Below are positions 13,301 through 21,935 of a DNA stretch of 64,000 nucleotides, piece after piece. The stretch spans positions 7,959,401-8,023,400 of the forward strand of contig JASFXZ010000013.1 in assembly GCA_032209605.1 (NCBI GenBank). The letters are read 5' to 3'. This stretch comes from Mactromeris polynyma (Eukaryota > Mollusca > Bivalvia > Venerida > Mactridae). The position numbers and the translations under genes are program-made. Each line of letters begins with the position of its first letter. The first letter of the stretch is position 1. The notes beneath the pieces are model-generated. The model had not been told where the DNA came from. It made no database searches and saw nothing but the letters and a program-made list of their open reading frames with translations.

Positions 13301-16300
13301 GTGGATGGCCCCTGCATCGTATTGTGGATGGCCCCTGAATTGTATTGTTTCTAACTGCTGGTAAATTTCAAAATATAATCTGTTCTGATGCTGTTGTTTC
13401 CAGGCAAAAGTTCTGATGTCTCAGACTTTGTCATATTTTGGAATGAGTCATTGATGTGGATTTTACTAATTTCAATATTGATAAATTGATAACTGTCCAA
13501 AAGCTACGTAACTTTTGCCAAAAATTACTGTTTGGAGCACTCAGTGGAAATCAGCGTAATAGTCATATAACATAGTGCTACATGTTGTCAGATCCTGGCT
13601 GTAACTCAATATTGCATCACAACACTGAACCTCTTCACTAATTGGTTGCCCTATATTTCTGCCATTCGTCAGTTTTGAACTGCCAGTCAGGATATCAGTA
13701 TCATTTATATGCAGAAAGTTAAATCAAAGACAGCCCTACATGTATCTTGACAAGTAAATTTAGAGGGCTTCAATAGTGTAGTGGATCAAGTTCGTCTGCA
13801 CCTACCTAGAGGTTGTGGGGGTCAGACTCCACCAAGGTCACAGTCACACCTCCTCACAGCACACTGGGGGCCCTATTTTTAGAGGAAGAAAAATTGATCT
13901 CTACTTTGCACTATTTTGGGAATTTAGCGGTGCCGTTTCTTAAACATAGGAAAAGTAGTCCCTATCTATCAGTAAGTAGTGTGGTCTGACAGCACTAGCT
14001 TTGCTGAACTAAGTGGCGTCCGTGCGGAACTATGATGCTGACATCACAAGCCTGTCTACACATGATGCTGACATCACAAGCCTGTATACACATGATGCTG
14101 ACATCACAAGCCTGTCTACACATGATGCTGACATCACAAGCCTGTCTACACATGATGCTGACATCACAAGCCTGTATACACATGATGCTGACATCACAAG
14201 CCTGTCTACACATGATGCTGACATCACAAGCCTGTCTACACATGATGCTGACATCACAAGCCTGTCTACACATGATGCTGACATCACAAGCCTGTATACA
14301 CATGATGCTGACATCACAAGCCTGTATACACATGATGCTGACATCACAAGCCTGTATACACATGATGCTGACATCACAAGCCTGTCTACACATGATGCTG
14401 ACATCGCAAGCCTGTATACACATGATGCTGACATCACAAGCCTGTCTACACATGATGCTGACATCACAAGCCTGTATACACATGATGCTGACATCACAAG
14501 CCTGTATACACATGATGCTGACATCACAAGCCTGTATACACATGATGCTGACATCACAAGCTTAAATAAATTGTTGTATGGAAGAAATTTACTTTATTGA
14601 TGCTGTAGATTTTATTTGCTAAATGTTAGTTTCAATTAAGATTAGAATTTGTATGAAAAATGTGTGTTACCATACTGTATTCCTCGCCCGCTCTCTTTAA
14701 GCCTGGGCTATATTTACAGGTTTTGGGGACGCAGGGCTTTTTTATCCCTGATGAGAAAATTTAAGGGTTTATAATTATGTAACGTGCAATATAATGCACC
14801 AAAAGCATTTTCGCCATACCAAATAAATGAACCAATGTATATTTGTCGCAGGGTCGGTCCCACCGGGCATTACCTGAGATTTTTTAGCCCTGATGAGAAA
14901 ATTTAGGGGCTTATGATTATTATAATGTAACATGCAATATAAAACTTTTTCGCCAGACAAAATAAATGAAGCAATGTATATTTATCTAACACTATCTCTG
15001 TGATCTGTTATGAAATATAATGGTATCTGAGCTGATAGCATACACTCCCATGGAAACAGCATGAAATATAATGGTATCTGAGCTGATAGCATACACTCCC
15101 ATGGAGACAGCATGAAATATTATGGTATCTGAGCTGATAGCATACACTCCCATGAGACAGCATGAAATATAATGGTATCTGAGCTGATAGCATACACTCC
15201 CATGAGACAGCATGAAATATAATGGTATCTGAGCTGATAGCATACACTCCCATGGAGACAGCATGAAATATAATGGTATCTGAACTGATAGCATACACTC
15301 CCATGGAGACAGCATGAAATATAATGGTATCTGAGCTGATAGCATACACTCCCATGGAGACAGCATGAAATATAATGGTATCTGAGCTGATAGCATACAC
15401 TCCCATGGAGACAGCATGAAATATAATGGTATCTGAGCTGATAGCATACACTCCCATGGAGACAGCTTGAAATATAATGGTATCTGAGCTGATAGCATAC
15501 ACTCCCATGGAGACAGCATGAACTATAATGGTATCTGAGCTGATAGCATACACTCCCATGGAGACAGCATGAAATATAATGGTATCTGAGCTGATAGCAT
15601 ACACTCCCATGGAGACAGCATGAAATATAATGGTATCTGAGCTGATAGCATACACTCCCATGAGACAGCATGAAATATAATGGTATCTGAGCTGATAGCA
15701 TACACTCCCATGAGACAGCATGAAATATAATGGTATCTGAGCTGATAGCATACACTCCCATGGAGACAGCATGAAATATAATGGTATCTGAGCTGATAGC
15801 ATACACTCCCATGGAGACAGCATGAAATATAATGGTATCTGAGCTGATAGCATACACTCCCATGAGACAGCATGAAATATAATGGTATCTGAGCTGATAG
15901 CATACACTCCCATGAGACAGCATGAAATATAATGGTATCTGAGCTGATAGCATACACTCCCATGAGACAGCATGAAATATAATGGTATCTGAGCTGATAG
16001 CATACACTCCCATGAGACAGCATGAAATATAATGGTATCTGAGCTGATAGCATACACTCCCATGAGACAGCATGAACTATAATGGTATCTGAGCTGATAG
16101 CATACACTCCCATGGAGACAGCATGAAATATAATGGTATCTGAGCTGATAGCATACACTCCCATGGAGACAGCATGAAATATAATGGTATCTGAGCTGAA
16201 AGCATACACTCCCATGGAGACAGCATGAAATATACATTACTTACTGATATTGTCTGGTGAGTTTTCCTTGAGGTGAGATCAATATGCAACAGAATAGTGG

Positions 16301-19300
16301 GTGAACTTGTGGAGTATTTTACACAAGGGTCAAAGGTTAAATACTGAGTTTGAGACCAGTCTTAAATTGCAGCTTTTCCATTGGTCAGTCTTAGAATGCA
16401 GCTTTTCCATTGGTCAGTCTTAAAATGCAGCTTTCCCATTGGTCAATCTTAGCTCAGTCTAAGAATGCAGCTTTCCCATTGGTCAATCGTTGATCAGTCT
16501 TGGAATGCAGCTTTCTCATTGGTCAATCTAAGATCAGTCTCAGAAAGCAGCTTTCCCATTGGCCTGTCTTAGGTCAGTCTCAGAATGCAACCTTCTCATT
16601 GGTCAATCTAAGACTTGCCTTGTCATTGGTTAGTTTTAACTAAGCTCAGAACCAGCCAGTCTGAGTTTGACACCAGTCTTAGAATGCAGGCTTGCCATTG
16701 GTCAATATTCAGTTTAAGCGCAGATTCAACCAATCACAGAGACTGATCTCCAAGCTTCCTACCCAGACACATGAGTTTTGAGATTGGTCTTCAAATTGAT
16801 ATTATAAAACTTGAGATTAGACTCCATGCTCAAGACAAGTTTTCATTATCACTTTTTTCTGACATATCTGTACTTCTGAAACACAAGAGATCTCAAGTTT
16901 TGTTAACTCGACCCAGACACTCCAGTTTTGAGACTGGTCCCGACATTTTGTTTTATGACGTCCAAACGTTCTAGTAGAGTCGAGTCGTCGATCCTACGTC
17001 AATAGTAATTTGTAGACTGCTTGTTATTCATTAGACCGTTTGTTATGTTTATCAGACGGTGGTGTTTTAATCAGATACAGTCTGATATTATTGGCCCTCA
17101 TTATTTTGGCTATCACAAAATCTGTGCATTGAATATTGACAGATTTTCGGTGGATATTGGTTTTTATCTGTGGACCATACGACGTCTTACAGATCTCTTT
17201 GTTTTTGATTGGTGTTCGTTGTTTACGTTAATTTCATAAAACTTCCCGACTAGACTTATAATAACTTGTCTTAGTAGAAATTTGTGTAAAAGAGTGAAAT
17301 AGTGGGCTTCTGGTACTGCGTTTACAAAATATCAAAAATATTTGCCATTTCCTGAAAGCAATTGATTACTTTATTACACTGCAGTACAAATACACTAACA
17401 ATTTCTATTTTATGATGTGGAAACATAAACTCTGCCATTTTGCTGAGAAATTAATCAATTTTAATTTAGACTGAATTGAACTTGATGAAATCCGGGTCCA
17501 TTTTGAAGCATCGGTCTTAACTTATTGATTATCATCTTATGCAGAATATGAGATCTGAATTCGAAGTCTTTAGAAATTTGCAAAATGTTCACATTTATCA
17601 CATTAATATGATAAAAGATTTAGTTTTGCATAGTAAATGTTTCAAATGCATCTTTATCTTGATCCAGGGTTCTCATTCACAAGCATTTTGAGACTGAAAC
17701 TCAGTCTTAGACTTCAAACTTGCAGAACATATTTCATTTTTCTAAATAAATCTAAAAAAGTGAAATTTTGTCAGAATAATTGTTGTTATCCATTCTGCAC
17801 TTCTGTCAATTTTATTAAAATCTGTATTGTGCAGTAAAACCTCAATTATAAGACCACCCTTGGGACCCTTTAAAACTGGTCTTCTTATTGAGGTAGTCTT
17901 AATATTGAGGTTGAATAAAGGGTAAAACTGTAAAAATGGACTTGAAAATTGTGTTCTTTATATTGAGTTGGTCTTACTAGTTAGGTGGTCATTAAGTCAG
18001 GTTTTACTGTAATAACAATATAGGAACAAAAACAATTTAAAGTCTGAGTTTCAGTCTGTGAATAAGGACCCTGATCCTGAAAACAAATTCCTTGTTACCA
18101 CGGGGCTGCAAGGTCATGGTCATAAACAACAGGGCCGCCCAACATGGACCCTTATAGTACGAAATAGTGCCAAGAATGGAGATTAGGTATAAAATTATAA
18201 TACAAAGAATATGAAACAGAGAACAAAATTAATGGGGAGATCTCATGTTGGCTAGAAACAGAGATCTCGTCCAACTTCTGTGTCATAGAGTTTGGCAGGA
18301 AACTATGGTTACTCGGTCTTGATGAAGGAGTTAGAACAGTTTTGCACTAAATCTTGATACAGCTTTATGTACTTTAATTCAGTATCTCTTGTAATATTGC
18401 ATTCTTGTACTTCGCAAATTTGGCGTGAAAGTTTATGATTACAGAACTGGATGTAAGTTAGCTGGGGAGGGCAAAGATTGCAGAACTGGATGTAAGTTAG
18501 CTGGGGAGGGCAAAGATTACAGAACTGGATGTAAGTTAGCTGGGGAGGGCAAAGATTGCAGAACTGGATGTAAGTTAGCTGGGGAGGGCAAAGATTACAG
18601 AACTGGATGTAAGTTAGCTGGGGAGGGCAAAGAAAGTATGTCTAGTTCTTACGACTTTCTGTTAATCTTAATTTCTGATCAAATAAAACTTCCAATGTTT
18701 TGGAAATTTGCATACAAATCTGTGACTGTATTTTATGTGTCTCGGACAAGTCCCCCTGGTCTGTTACCCTCCAATGGTTTACTATGTGTAAATGGGAAAC
18801 AACTACTGTAGCCACTCAATTGTTTATGAAATACTGCCCCTTAGCTTCACAATCAGGGTACAAAACTCAGGAGTTAAATATCAAGTTAAATAAAAATCAT
18901 ATCTAGTCTAGACAAATGTTGAAAGTTCTTTTATAATTTATTGTAATTTATATCATAAAATTATTTTTGTACGCAAATGTGTACATATACAGGGTATTGA
19001 AAAAGTTTGTTTACAAAGTTTGAATTTAGATAAAATGATAATAATGCTGTGAACACCGGTTTTATTTCCCATAATGAAAGATCCTGTCATGAATATCTGT
19101 TTTATGTACAACTCTCACACAGAAGTAAACTTTTGGTCCATATTGACATAGATGGAAAGAACATTTAAAAAGATACTAAAATTCAATCTTTGGGGAACAA
19201 ACTTTTTTTAACACCCTGTATATGTACACATTTGCGCAAAAGATTTAGTTTACTTGATGTTGTTTTTTTACATGTGATATATTTTTATTATAGTCATTTA

Positions 19301-19429
19301 CCTGTGAAGGGATTGTTTCTGTGGTGTCAAGGCTGTTCACATGGAGGACATTTACAACATGTGAAAGACTGGTTCTCAAGAAATGCTGAATGTCCAACTG
19401 GGTGTGGTCATATCTGTGAATATGCTTGA
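1288..19429 (+). CDS. WDR24: WDR24 (GATOR2 subunit), C-terminal half, 8 exons, 5' end outside window
   Basis: Join 1288-1398, 2490-2619, 3177-3242, 3608-3768, 9835-10098, 10308-10410, 11593-11785, 19294-19429. This gives 1164 nt, or 387 residues plus stop, with every phase matching and AG/GT at every junction. Seen: an opening helical region with YMLTGKS and CNHNAEV; an acidic linker ([13 protein letters not shown]) followed by DIFFGDGE; a helical block with EWVLPSEAF; then DLLGRFKLW and a zinc-rich tail from about residue 316 (CNVC, CDRC, Cxx[24 protein letters not shown]) ending EYA. Known: WDR24 has an N-terminal WD40 propeller and a C-terminal RING-like zinc domain, and acts in GATOR2 with MIOS, WDR59, SEH1 and SEC13 at the lysosome, opposing GATOR1 to activate mTORC1. 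The ending CGHxCEY fits WDR24 better than WDR59 or MIOS. About half the usual length of roughly 790 residues is here; the propeller exons must lie upstream. Promoter not in the window. Confidence 0.93.
1741..1956. mobile_element. Fold-back MITE-like element in WDR24 intron
   Basis: Terminal inverted repeats AGGCCCCGATCTCC (1742-1755) and its exact complement at 1941-1954. Inside, ATCTCAGCTCAAA repeats in direct and inverted copies. No coding capacity. Right after it, - strand GGGTTCAAGACCC (1989-2001) resembles a Pol III B box, possibly a SINE remnant. Confidence 0.65.
2355..2462 (-). mobile_element. tRNA(Ser/Leu)-derived SINE head
   Basis: On the - strand, ACCGAGTGGTTAAGGC is a class II tRNA D-arm/A box, followed about 45 nt later by AGATTTGAATGCC, a degenerate B box. 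The anticodon region does not form a clean arm, so this is a SINE or pseudo-tRNA rather than a working tRNA. Confidence 0.6.
2490..2619 (+). CDS. WDR24: WDR24 exon
   Basis: Acceptor CTATTTCAG, donor GTATGT at 2620; 43 codons plus one base. Starts [12 protein letters not shown], a helix typical of the family, then runs into a Ser/Thr/Gln-rich linker. Confidence 0.88.
3177..3242 (+). CDS. WDR24: WDR24 exon (short linker exon)
   Basis: Acceptor ATATTTCAG, donor GTATGA at 3243. A 66-nt exon carrying [19 protein letters not shown], part of the acidic disordered linker. Phase 1 at both ends, so skipping it would keep the frame; it is a natural candidate cassette exon. Confidence 0.75.
3608..3768 (+). 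CDS. WDR24: WDR24 exon (acidic linker, FFGDGE motif)
   Basis: Acceptor ATTGTAG; donor is a weaker GTTAAA at 3769. Contains [13 protein letters not shown] and [14 protein letters not shown]. The donor was chosen because it ends in phase 0, matching the next acceptor; no better in-phase GT was seen before the frame closes near 3831. Confidence 0.85.
3797..3889. repeat. TTGAGCT minisatellite, left part split by an insertion
   Basis: Repeated GTATTGAGCTGTAAATTT-like units. It stops at 3889 where the CAGGG element begins and resumes at 9227, so it was one array before the insertion. Confidence 0.75.
4078..7974. repeat. 22-bp satellite, about 177 copies, with higher-order structure
   Basis: Unit contains TTGTAGGATGATTCACTGTA, alternating AGC and ACC at the junction. 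Rare variants recur at exact multiples of 22: TGCTCTG at 4311, 5609 and 7259 (59 and 75 units apart), and the pair of TTTTAGG variants 176 bp apart at 4740/4916 and again at 5950/6126. Blocks of about 1.2-1.6 kb have been duplicated within the array. Confidence 0.98.
8026..8992 (+). mobile_element. Element A (+ orientation), inverted relative to copy B at 10983
   Basis: Starts ACATCTCATTATCAATTATT and ends in GTGTGAATAATCATG plus about 1.4 units of the motif that forms the 44-bp array in copy B. Relative to B it has extra segments at about 8118-8458 and 8716-8770. Includes GCTCCGCCTCCGATTG, shared with B. No coding frame. Confidence 0.8.
9297..9756. repeat. 36-bp (18+18) minisatellite, about 13 copies
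   Basis: Two alternating 18-mers, GAGCTACACTCTCATATT and GAGCTACACCTTAATACT. Divisible by 3, hence the spurious ELH/LSYT-repeat frames. It is the right part of the array interrupted by the CAGGG element. Confidence 0.97.
9835..10098 (+). CDS. WDR24: WDR24 exon
   Basis: Acceptor TATATTCTAG, donor GTACGT at 10099; 88 codons, phase 0 at both ends. Starts [15 protein letters not shown] and ends in a helix [16 protein letters not shown]. With the next exon it sits between two opposed copies of one element (8026-8992 and 10983-11502). Confidence 0.92.
10150..10290. mobile_element. Degenerate pogo-like MITE between WDR24 exons
   Basis: GAGGTGGTCTGATAATTGAG, ATGGTCTTATTAACGAG and TTGAGGTGGACTTAATTTAG resemble the family with ends CAGTAAAACCT at 17832-18013. 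Termini eroded. Confidence 0.4.
10308..10410 (+). CDS. WDR24: WDR24 exon
   Basis: Acceptor TATCTCCAG, donor GTGAGC at 10411. Encodes [17 protein letters not shown] followed by an acidic helix ending WFLTYI. The 44-bp minisatellite begins only about 18 bp after the donor. Confidence 0.92.
10429..10982. repeat. 44-bp minisatellite, about 12.6 near-identical copies
   Basis: Unit contains CCAATTGATATCCTGTCTAT and ACACATTCGCGTGTATAAGG. Period 44 (10471 to 10515). Units look identical, implying recent amplification. It abuts element copy B and equals that element's terminal sequence. Confidence 0.98.
10983..11502 (-). mobile_element. Element B (- orientation), inverted copy of element A
   Basis: Reverse complement of element A: TTATTCACACGCTTGCCAAA at the left, ATTGATAATGAGATGT at the right. 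Most of its roughly 520 bp aligns to A by eye, with substitutions and two gaps. Its left end is expanded into the 44-bp array. It lies in the intron just before exon 11593. Confidence 0.8.
11593..11785 (+). CDS. WDR24: WDR24 exon (start of zinc domain)
   Basis: Acceptor CTGTTTTTCAG, donor GTAAGT at 11786. Encodes [18 protein letters not shown], then the first zinc-binding pairs CNVC (about residues 316-319) and CDRC (330-333). The last codon is split TG/T, giving the Cys of CIC-H on joining to the final exon. Confidence 0.95.
11817..11912. repeat. 44-bp tandem, about 2.2 copies
   Basis: GTTACCTCCCTTTACCTGTA and ATTTTATGCACCC repeated twice, with a third partial copy. Confidence 0.85.
12133..12243. 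repeat. 36-37-bp tandem, 3 copies
   Basis: GATGGCAGTCTGGCCAGGC then TTGTTATCTCTCCTT, three times. Confidence 0.9.
12565..12730. mobile_element. Molluscan-type dispersed repeat fragment
   Basis: GGGGGGAGCATATAGATTTG, CCTTGTCTGTCTGTCTGG and the following CACAAAATCTTGTGCACCTG look like a common dispersed element with a Ser/Cys-like CTGTCTGT stretch. No termini or coding region seen. Confidence 0.4.
12788..13350. repeat. 23-bp minisatellite, about 24 copies
   Basis: Unit contains GATGGCCCCTGCATCGTATT. Variants GTGG/GTTG and CCACT are scattered. The long - strand frames here are artefacts of a stop-free unit. Confidence 0.97.
13766..14030 (+). mobile_element. tRNA-derived SINE-like element
   Basis: TAGTGTAGTGGATCAAGTTC (A-box-like, about 13774) and GGGGTCAGACTCC (B-box-like, about 13818) form a tRNA-related head. 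The body contains AGCGGTGCCGTTTCTTAAAC and GTAGTCCCTATCTATCAGTA. The same body recurs near 63.73-64.0 kb, supporting a dispersed family. Confidence 0.6.
14031..14564. repeat. 30-bp minisatellite, about 18 copies
   Basis: Unit contains ATGATGCTGACATCACAAGC then CTGT[C/A]TACAC, with near-perfect 30-bp register and a binary C/A variant site. Several frames on both strands are open throughout. It begins at the end of the SINE body. Confidence 0.98.
14735..14990. repeat. Degenerate 2-copy tandem, about 140-150 bp
   Basis: CCTGATGAGAAAATTTA, ATGTAACGTGCAATATAA and CAAATAAATGAACCAATG each occur twice in the same order. Confidence 0.7.
15010..16233. repeat. 50/51-bp minisatellite, about 24 copies
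   Basis: Unit contains AATGGTATCTGAGCTGATAG and CATACACTCCCATGGAGAC. A 1-bp deletion (CATGAGAC) marks about a third of the units, making 50-bp copies that shift the frame; this produces the patchwork open frames on the - strand. Confidence 0.98.
16330..16760. repeat. CCAAT-containing dispersed family, locally amplified (copy 2)
   Basis: About eight degenerate units of GCAGCTTTCCCATTGGTCA plus TCTTAGGTCAGTCT. Each carries an inverted CCAAT box (ATTGGTC). Diverged copies continue to about 16960 (GAGTTTTGAGATTGGTC, TTTTGAGACTGGTCCC). Confidence 0.75.
17832..18013. mobile_element. MITE, pogo/Tc1-like, TIR CAGTAAAACCT
   Basis: Ends CAGTAAAACCTCAATTATAA and, reversed, CAGTAAAACCTGACTTAATG. The interior is AT-rich with GGTCTT repeats. 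Related degenerate copies near 10150 and 30595. No TA duplication is clear at the left side. Confidence 0.6.
18436..18632. repeat. 39-bp tandem, 5 copies
   Basis: Unit contains AGAACTGGATGTAAGTTAGC then TGGGGAGGGCAAAGATT, alternating TAC/TGC. Each unit contains GTAAGTT, a near-consensus 5' splice site on the sense strand of the WDR24 intron. Confidence 0.95.
18966..19240. mobile_element. Mariner-like MITE with long inverted ends, just before the last WDR24 exon
   Basis: Inner ends ACAGGGTATTGAAAAAGTTTG and reversed ACAGGGTGTTAAAAAAAGTTTG-like sequence, bordered by TA at 18988-18989 and 19219-19220. The flanks are also inverted (GCAAATGTGTACATAT versus ATATGTACACATTTGC), so the palindrome extends to about 18966-19240. 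It ends about 50 bp from the acceptor at 19293. Confidence 0.65.
19294..19429 (+). CDS. WDR24: WDR24 terminal exon (zinc domain end, stop TGA)
   Basis: Acceptor TTTTTATTATAG before 19294; stop TGA 19427-19429. Encodes [19 protein letters not shown] followed by LQHVKDWF and [12 protein letters not shown]. The CQGCSHGGH block is the family's hallmark. It lies 7.5 kb from the previous exon, across an intron built mostly of tandem arrays. Confidence 0.96.
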
Positions 19430-19480
19430 AGCAAGTGTAGACTGGTTTTTACACTCTCAGATTTTTAAATATATATATCA

Positions 19481-20407
19481 GACACAGTCTAATATATGAA
19501 CTCATCAAGGAGACTGGTTCACAGAGACACAGTATAATATATGAACTACTGTAGCAGACTGGGTCACTGAATCACAGTGTAATATATGAACTCGTGCTGC
19601 TGACTGCTTCACTGAGACACAGTCTATTATATGAACTCGTGCAGCAGACAGGTTCCCCGAGACACAGTCTAATATATGAACTTGTGCAGCAGACAGGTTC
19701 TCCGAGACACAGTCTAATATATGAACTTCTACAGCAGACCGCTTCACTGAGACACAGTCTAATATATGAACTTCTACAGCAGACAGGTTCCCCGAGACAC
19801 AGTCTAATATATGAACTCGTGCTGCTGACTGCTTCACTGAGACACAGTCTATTATATGAACTCATGCAGCAGACAGGTTCCCCGAGACACAGTCTAATAT
19901 ATGAACTTGTGCAGCAGACAGGTTCTCCGAGACACAGTCTAATATATGAACTTCTACAGCAGACCGCTTCACCGAGACACAGTCTAATATATGAACTTCT
20001 ACACCAGACCGCTTCACCGAGACAGAGTCTAATTTATGAACTCTTGAAGTAGACTGGTTCACCGAGACAGTCTAGTATATGAACTTCTACAGAAGGTTCA
20101 CTGAGACACAGTTTATTATATGGAATTGTGCAGCAGACTGGTTCACCAAGACAGTCTAATATATGAACTTCTACAGTAGACTGGTTCACTGAGACACAGT
20201 CTAGTATATGAACTTCTATAGTAGACTGGTTCACTGAGACACAGTCTAATATATGAACTTCTATAGTAGACTGGTTCACTGAGACACAGTTTAATATATG
20301 AACTTCTATAGTAGACTGGTTCACTGAGTCACAGTCTAATATATGAACTTCTATAGTAGACTGGTTCACTGAGACACAGTCTAATATATGAACTTCTACA
20401 GTAGAGT
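19481..20407. repeat. 45-bp minisatellite, about 20 copies, in the presumed WDR24 3' UTR
   Basis: Unit contains GAGACACAGTCTAATATATG and AACTTCTACAGCAGAC. Starts about 51 bp after the WDR24 stop. Two subfamilies: GCAGCAGACAGGTTCCCC early, TATAGTAGACTGGTTCACT late. Confidence 0.97.
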
Positions 20408-20619
20408 TGGTCACCAGAATTGGCTTTAAATATTATTTTGTCTATACTGCTTGCAAATGGTTGGTGGACAAATTGACAGAGAAAAGACTAAATGTCTGAC
20501 AAGGACAGTGATTAATTCTAAAATACTGTCATTATACTTACAACATACAATCTTCCTGCACAATGTATTGTAGACATTTGATTATCTGCCTGTCTCTCTG
20601 GTCCTGTCAATGGTTTCAC

Positions 20620-21000
20620 AAAACTTCTCAGTCAAAAAATTTGTTTGAAGTCAAATTCCAAAGTGGCATAAAGCCTGTTTGTCCGTCTGTTCAAAAAAGA
20701 AAGGTTTCCAATTAATAACTCTTAGATGGGAAAGGATGGATAAAATACAGGTCAAGTTACAACCCACATATTTTTAGTGGAGTCATGGCCGATTCATATT
20801 GGGCACATAAGCATAGGATAATAAAATACAGGTCAAGTTCAATTTGGGCTGCAATCCACCGATATTTGGTGGAGGTATGGCCCTTTTTGTACTAAAATCT
20901 ATGGTTCCCAGATCAATAACACTTGCAAAGCCTATGGTGGCCCTCTGTGTCCTATGGACACATCTCGTCTTGTCAAATGAATACAATATGACCTCTACAG
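20620..21000. other. Dispersed-repeat-like sequence after WDR24
   Basis: GCCTGTTTGTCCGTCTGTTC, then two copies of AAAATACAGGTCAAGTT (about 20743 and 20824), suggesting a molluscan interspersed repeat with internal duplication. No gene seen. Confidence 0.4.
20820..20825 (+). promoter_or_regulatory. Candidate polyadenylation signal for WDR24
   Basis: This is the first AATAAA I find after the WDR24 stop codon, about 1.4 kb downstream. If used, the 3' UTR would contain the whole 45-bp minisatellite at 19481-20407. Weak evidence; the hexamer is common in AT-rich DNA. Confidence 0.25.
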
Positions 21001-21004
21001 AGCA

Positions 21005-21866
21005 ATACCCTTTGAGAGATGCAGATTTTGACTGTTGTTGAGAGGTTACACCCTTTGAGAGATGCAGATTTTGACTGTTGTTGAGAGGTTACACCCTTTG
21101 AGAGATGCAGATTTTGACTGTTGTTGAGAGGTTACACCCTTTGAGAGATGCAGATTTTGACTGTTGTTGAGAGGTTACACCCTTTGAGAGATGCAGATTT
21201 TGACTGTTGTTGAGAGGTTACACCCTTTGAGAGATGCAGATTTTGACTGTTGTTGAGAGGTTACACCCTTTGAGAGATGCAGATTTTGACTGTTGTTGAG
21301 AGGTTACACCCTTTGAGAGATACATATTTTGACTGTTGTTGAGAGGTTACACCCTTTGAGAGATGCAGATTTTGACTTGTTGAGAGGTTACACCCTTTGA
21401 GAGATGCAGATTTTGACTGTTGTTGAGAGGTTACACCCTTTGAGAGATGCAGATTTTGACTGTTGTTGAGAGGTTACACCCTTTGAGAGATGCAGATTTT
21501 GACTGTTGTTGAGAGGTTACACCCTTTGAGAGATGCAGATTTTGACTGTTGTTGAGAGGTTACACCCTTTGAGAGATGCAGATTTTGACTGTTGTTGAGA
21601 GGTTACACCCTTTGAGAGATAAAGGTTTTGACTGTTGTTGAGAGGTTACACCCTTTGAGAGATAAAGATTTTGACTGTTGTTGAAAGGTTACATCCTTTG
21701 AGAGATAAAGATTTTAACGGTGGTTGAGAGGTTACACCCTTTGAGAGATAAAGATTTTGTCTGTTGTTGAGAGGTTACACCCTTTGAGAGATAAAGATTT
21801 TGTCTGTCTTTGAGAGGTTACACCCTTTGAGAGATAAAGATTTTGTCTGTTGTTGAGAGGTTGTTG
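21005..21866. repeat. 43-bp minisatellite, about 20 copies
   Basis: Unit contains GAGAGGTTACACCCTTTGAG and AGATGCAGATTTTGACTG. Later units switch to AGATAAAGATTTTG. The unit itself contains the GAGAGGTTGTTG-type motif of a dispersed family seen at about 31025-31110 and 51165-51285. Confidence 0.97.
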
Positions 21867-21935
21867 CCATGAAGAGGTTATATTGAGGAAATTTACTGTG
21901 AAAAAATGTTGTTGAAGAGGTTGTTGCTCAAGAGA

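Noticed and set aside
15008..16237. 409-codon - strand frame rich in [10 protein letters not shown] repeats
   Set aside because: Product of 50/51-bp units; the frame rotates with each 1-bp deletion, which a protein gene would not tolerate.
1288..19429. WDR59 or MIOS as the identity of the main gene
   Set aside because: These GATOR2 relatives share the zinc domain, but the [14 protein letters not shown] block and CGHxCEY ending fit WDR24 best as I know the family.
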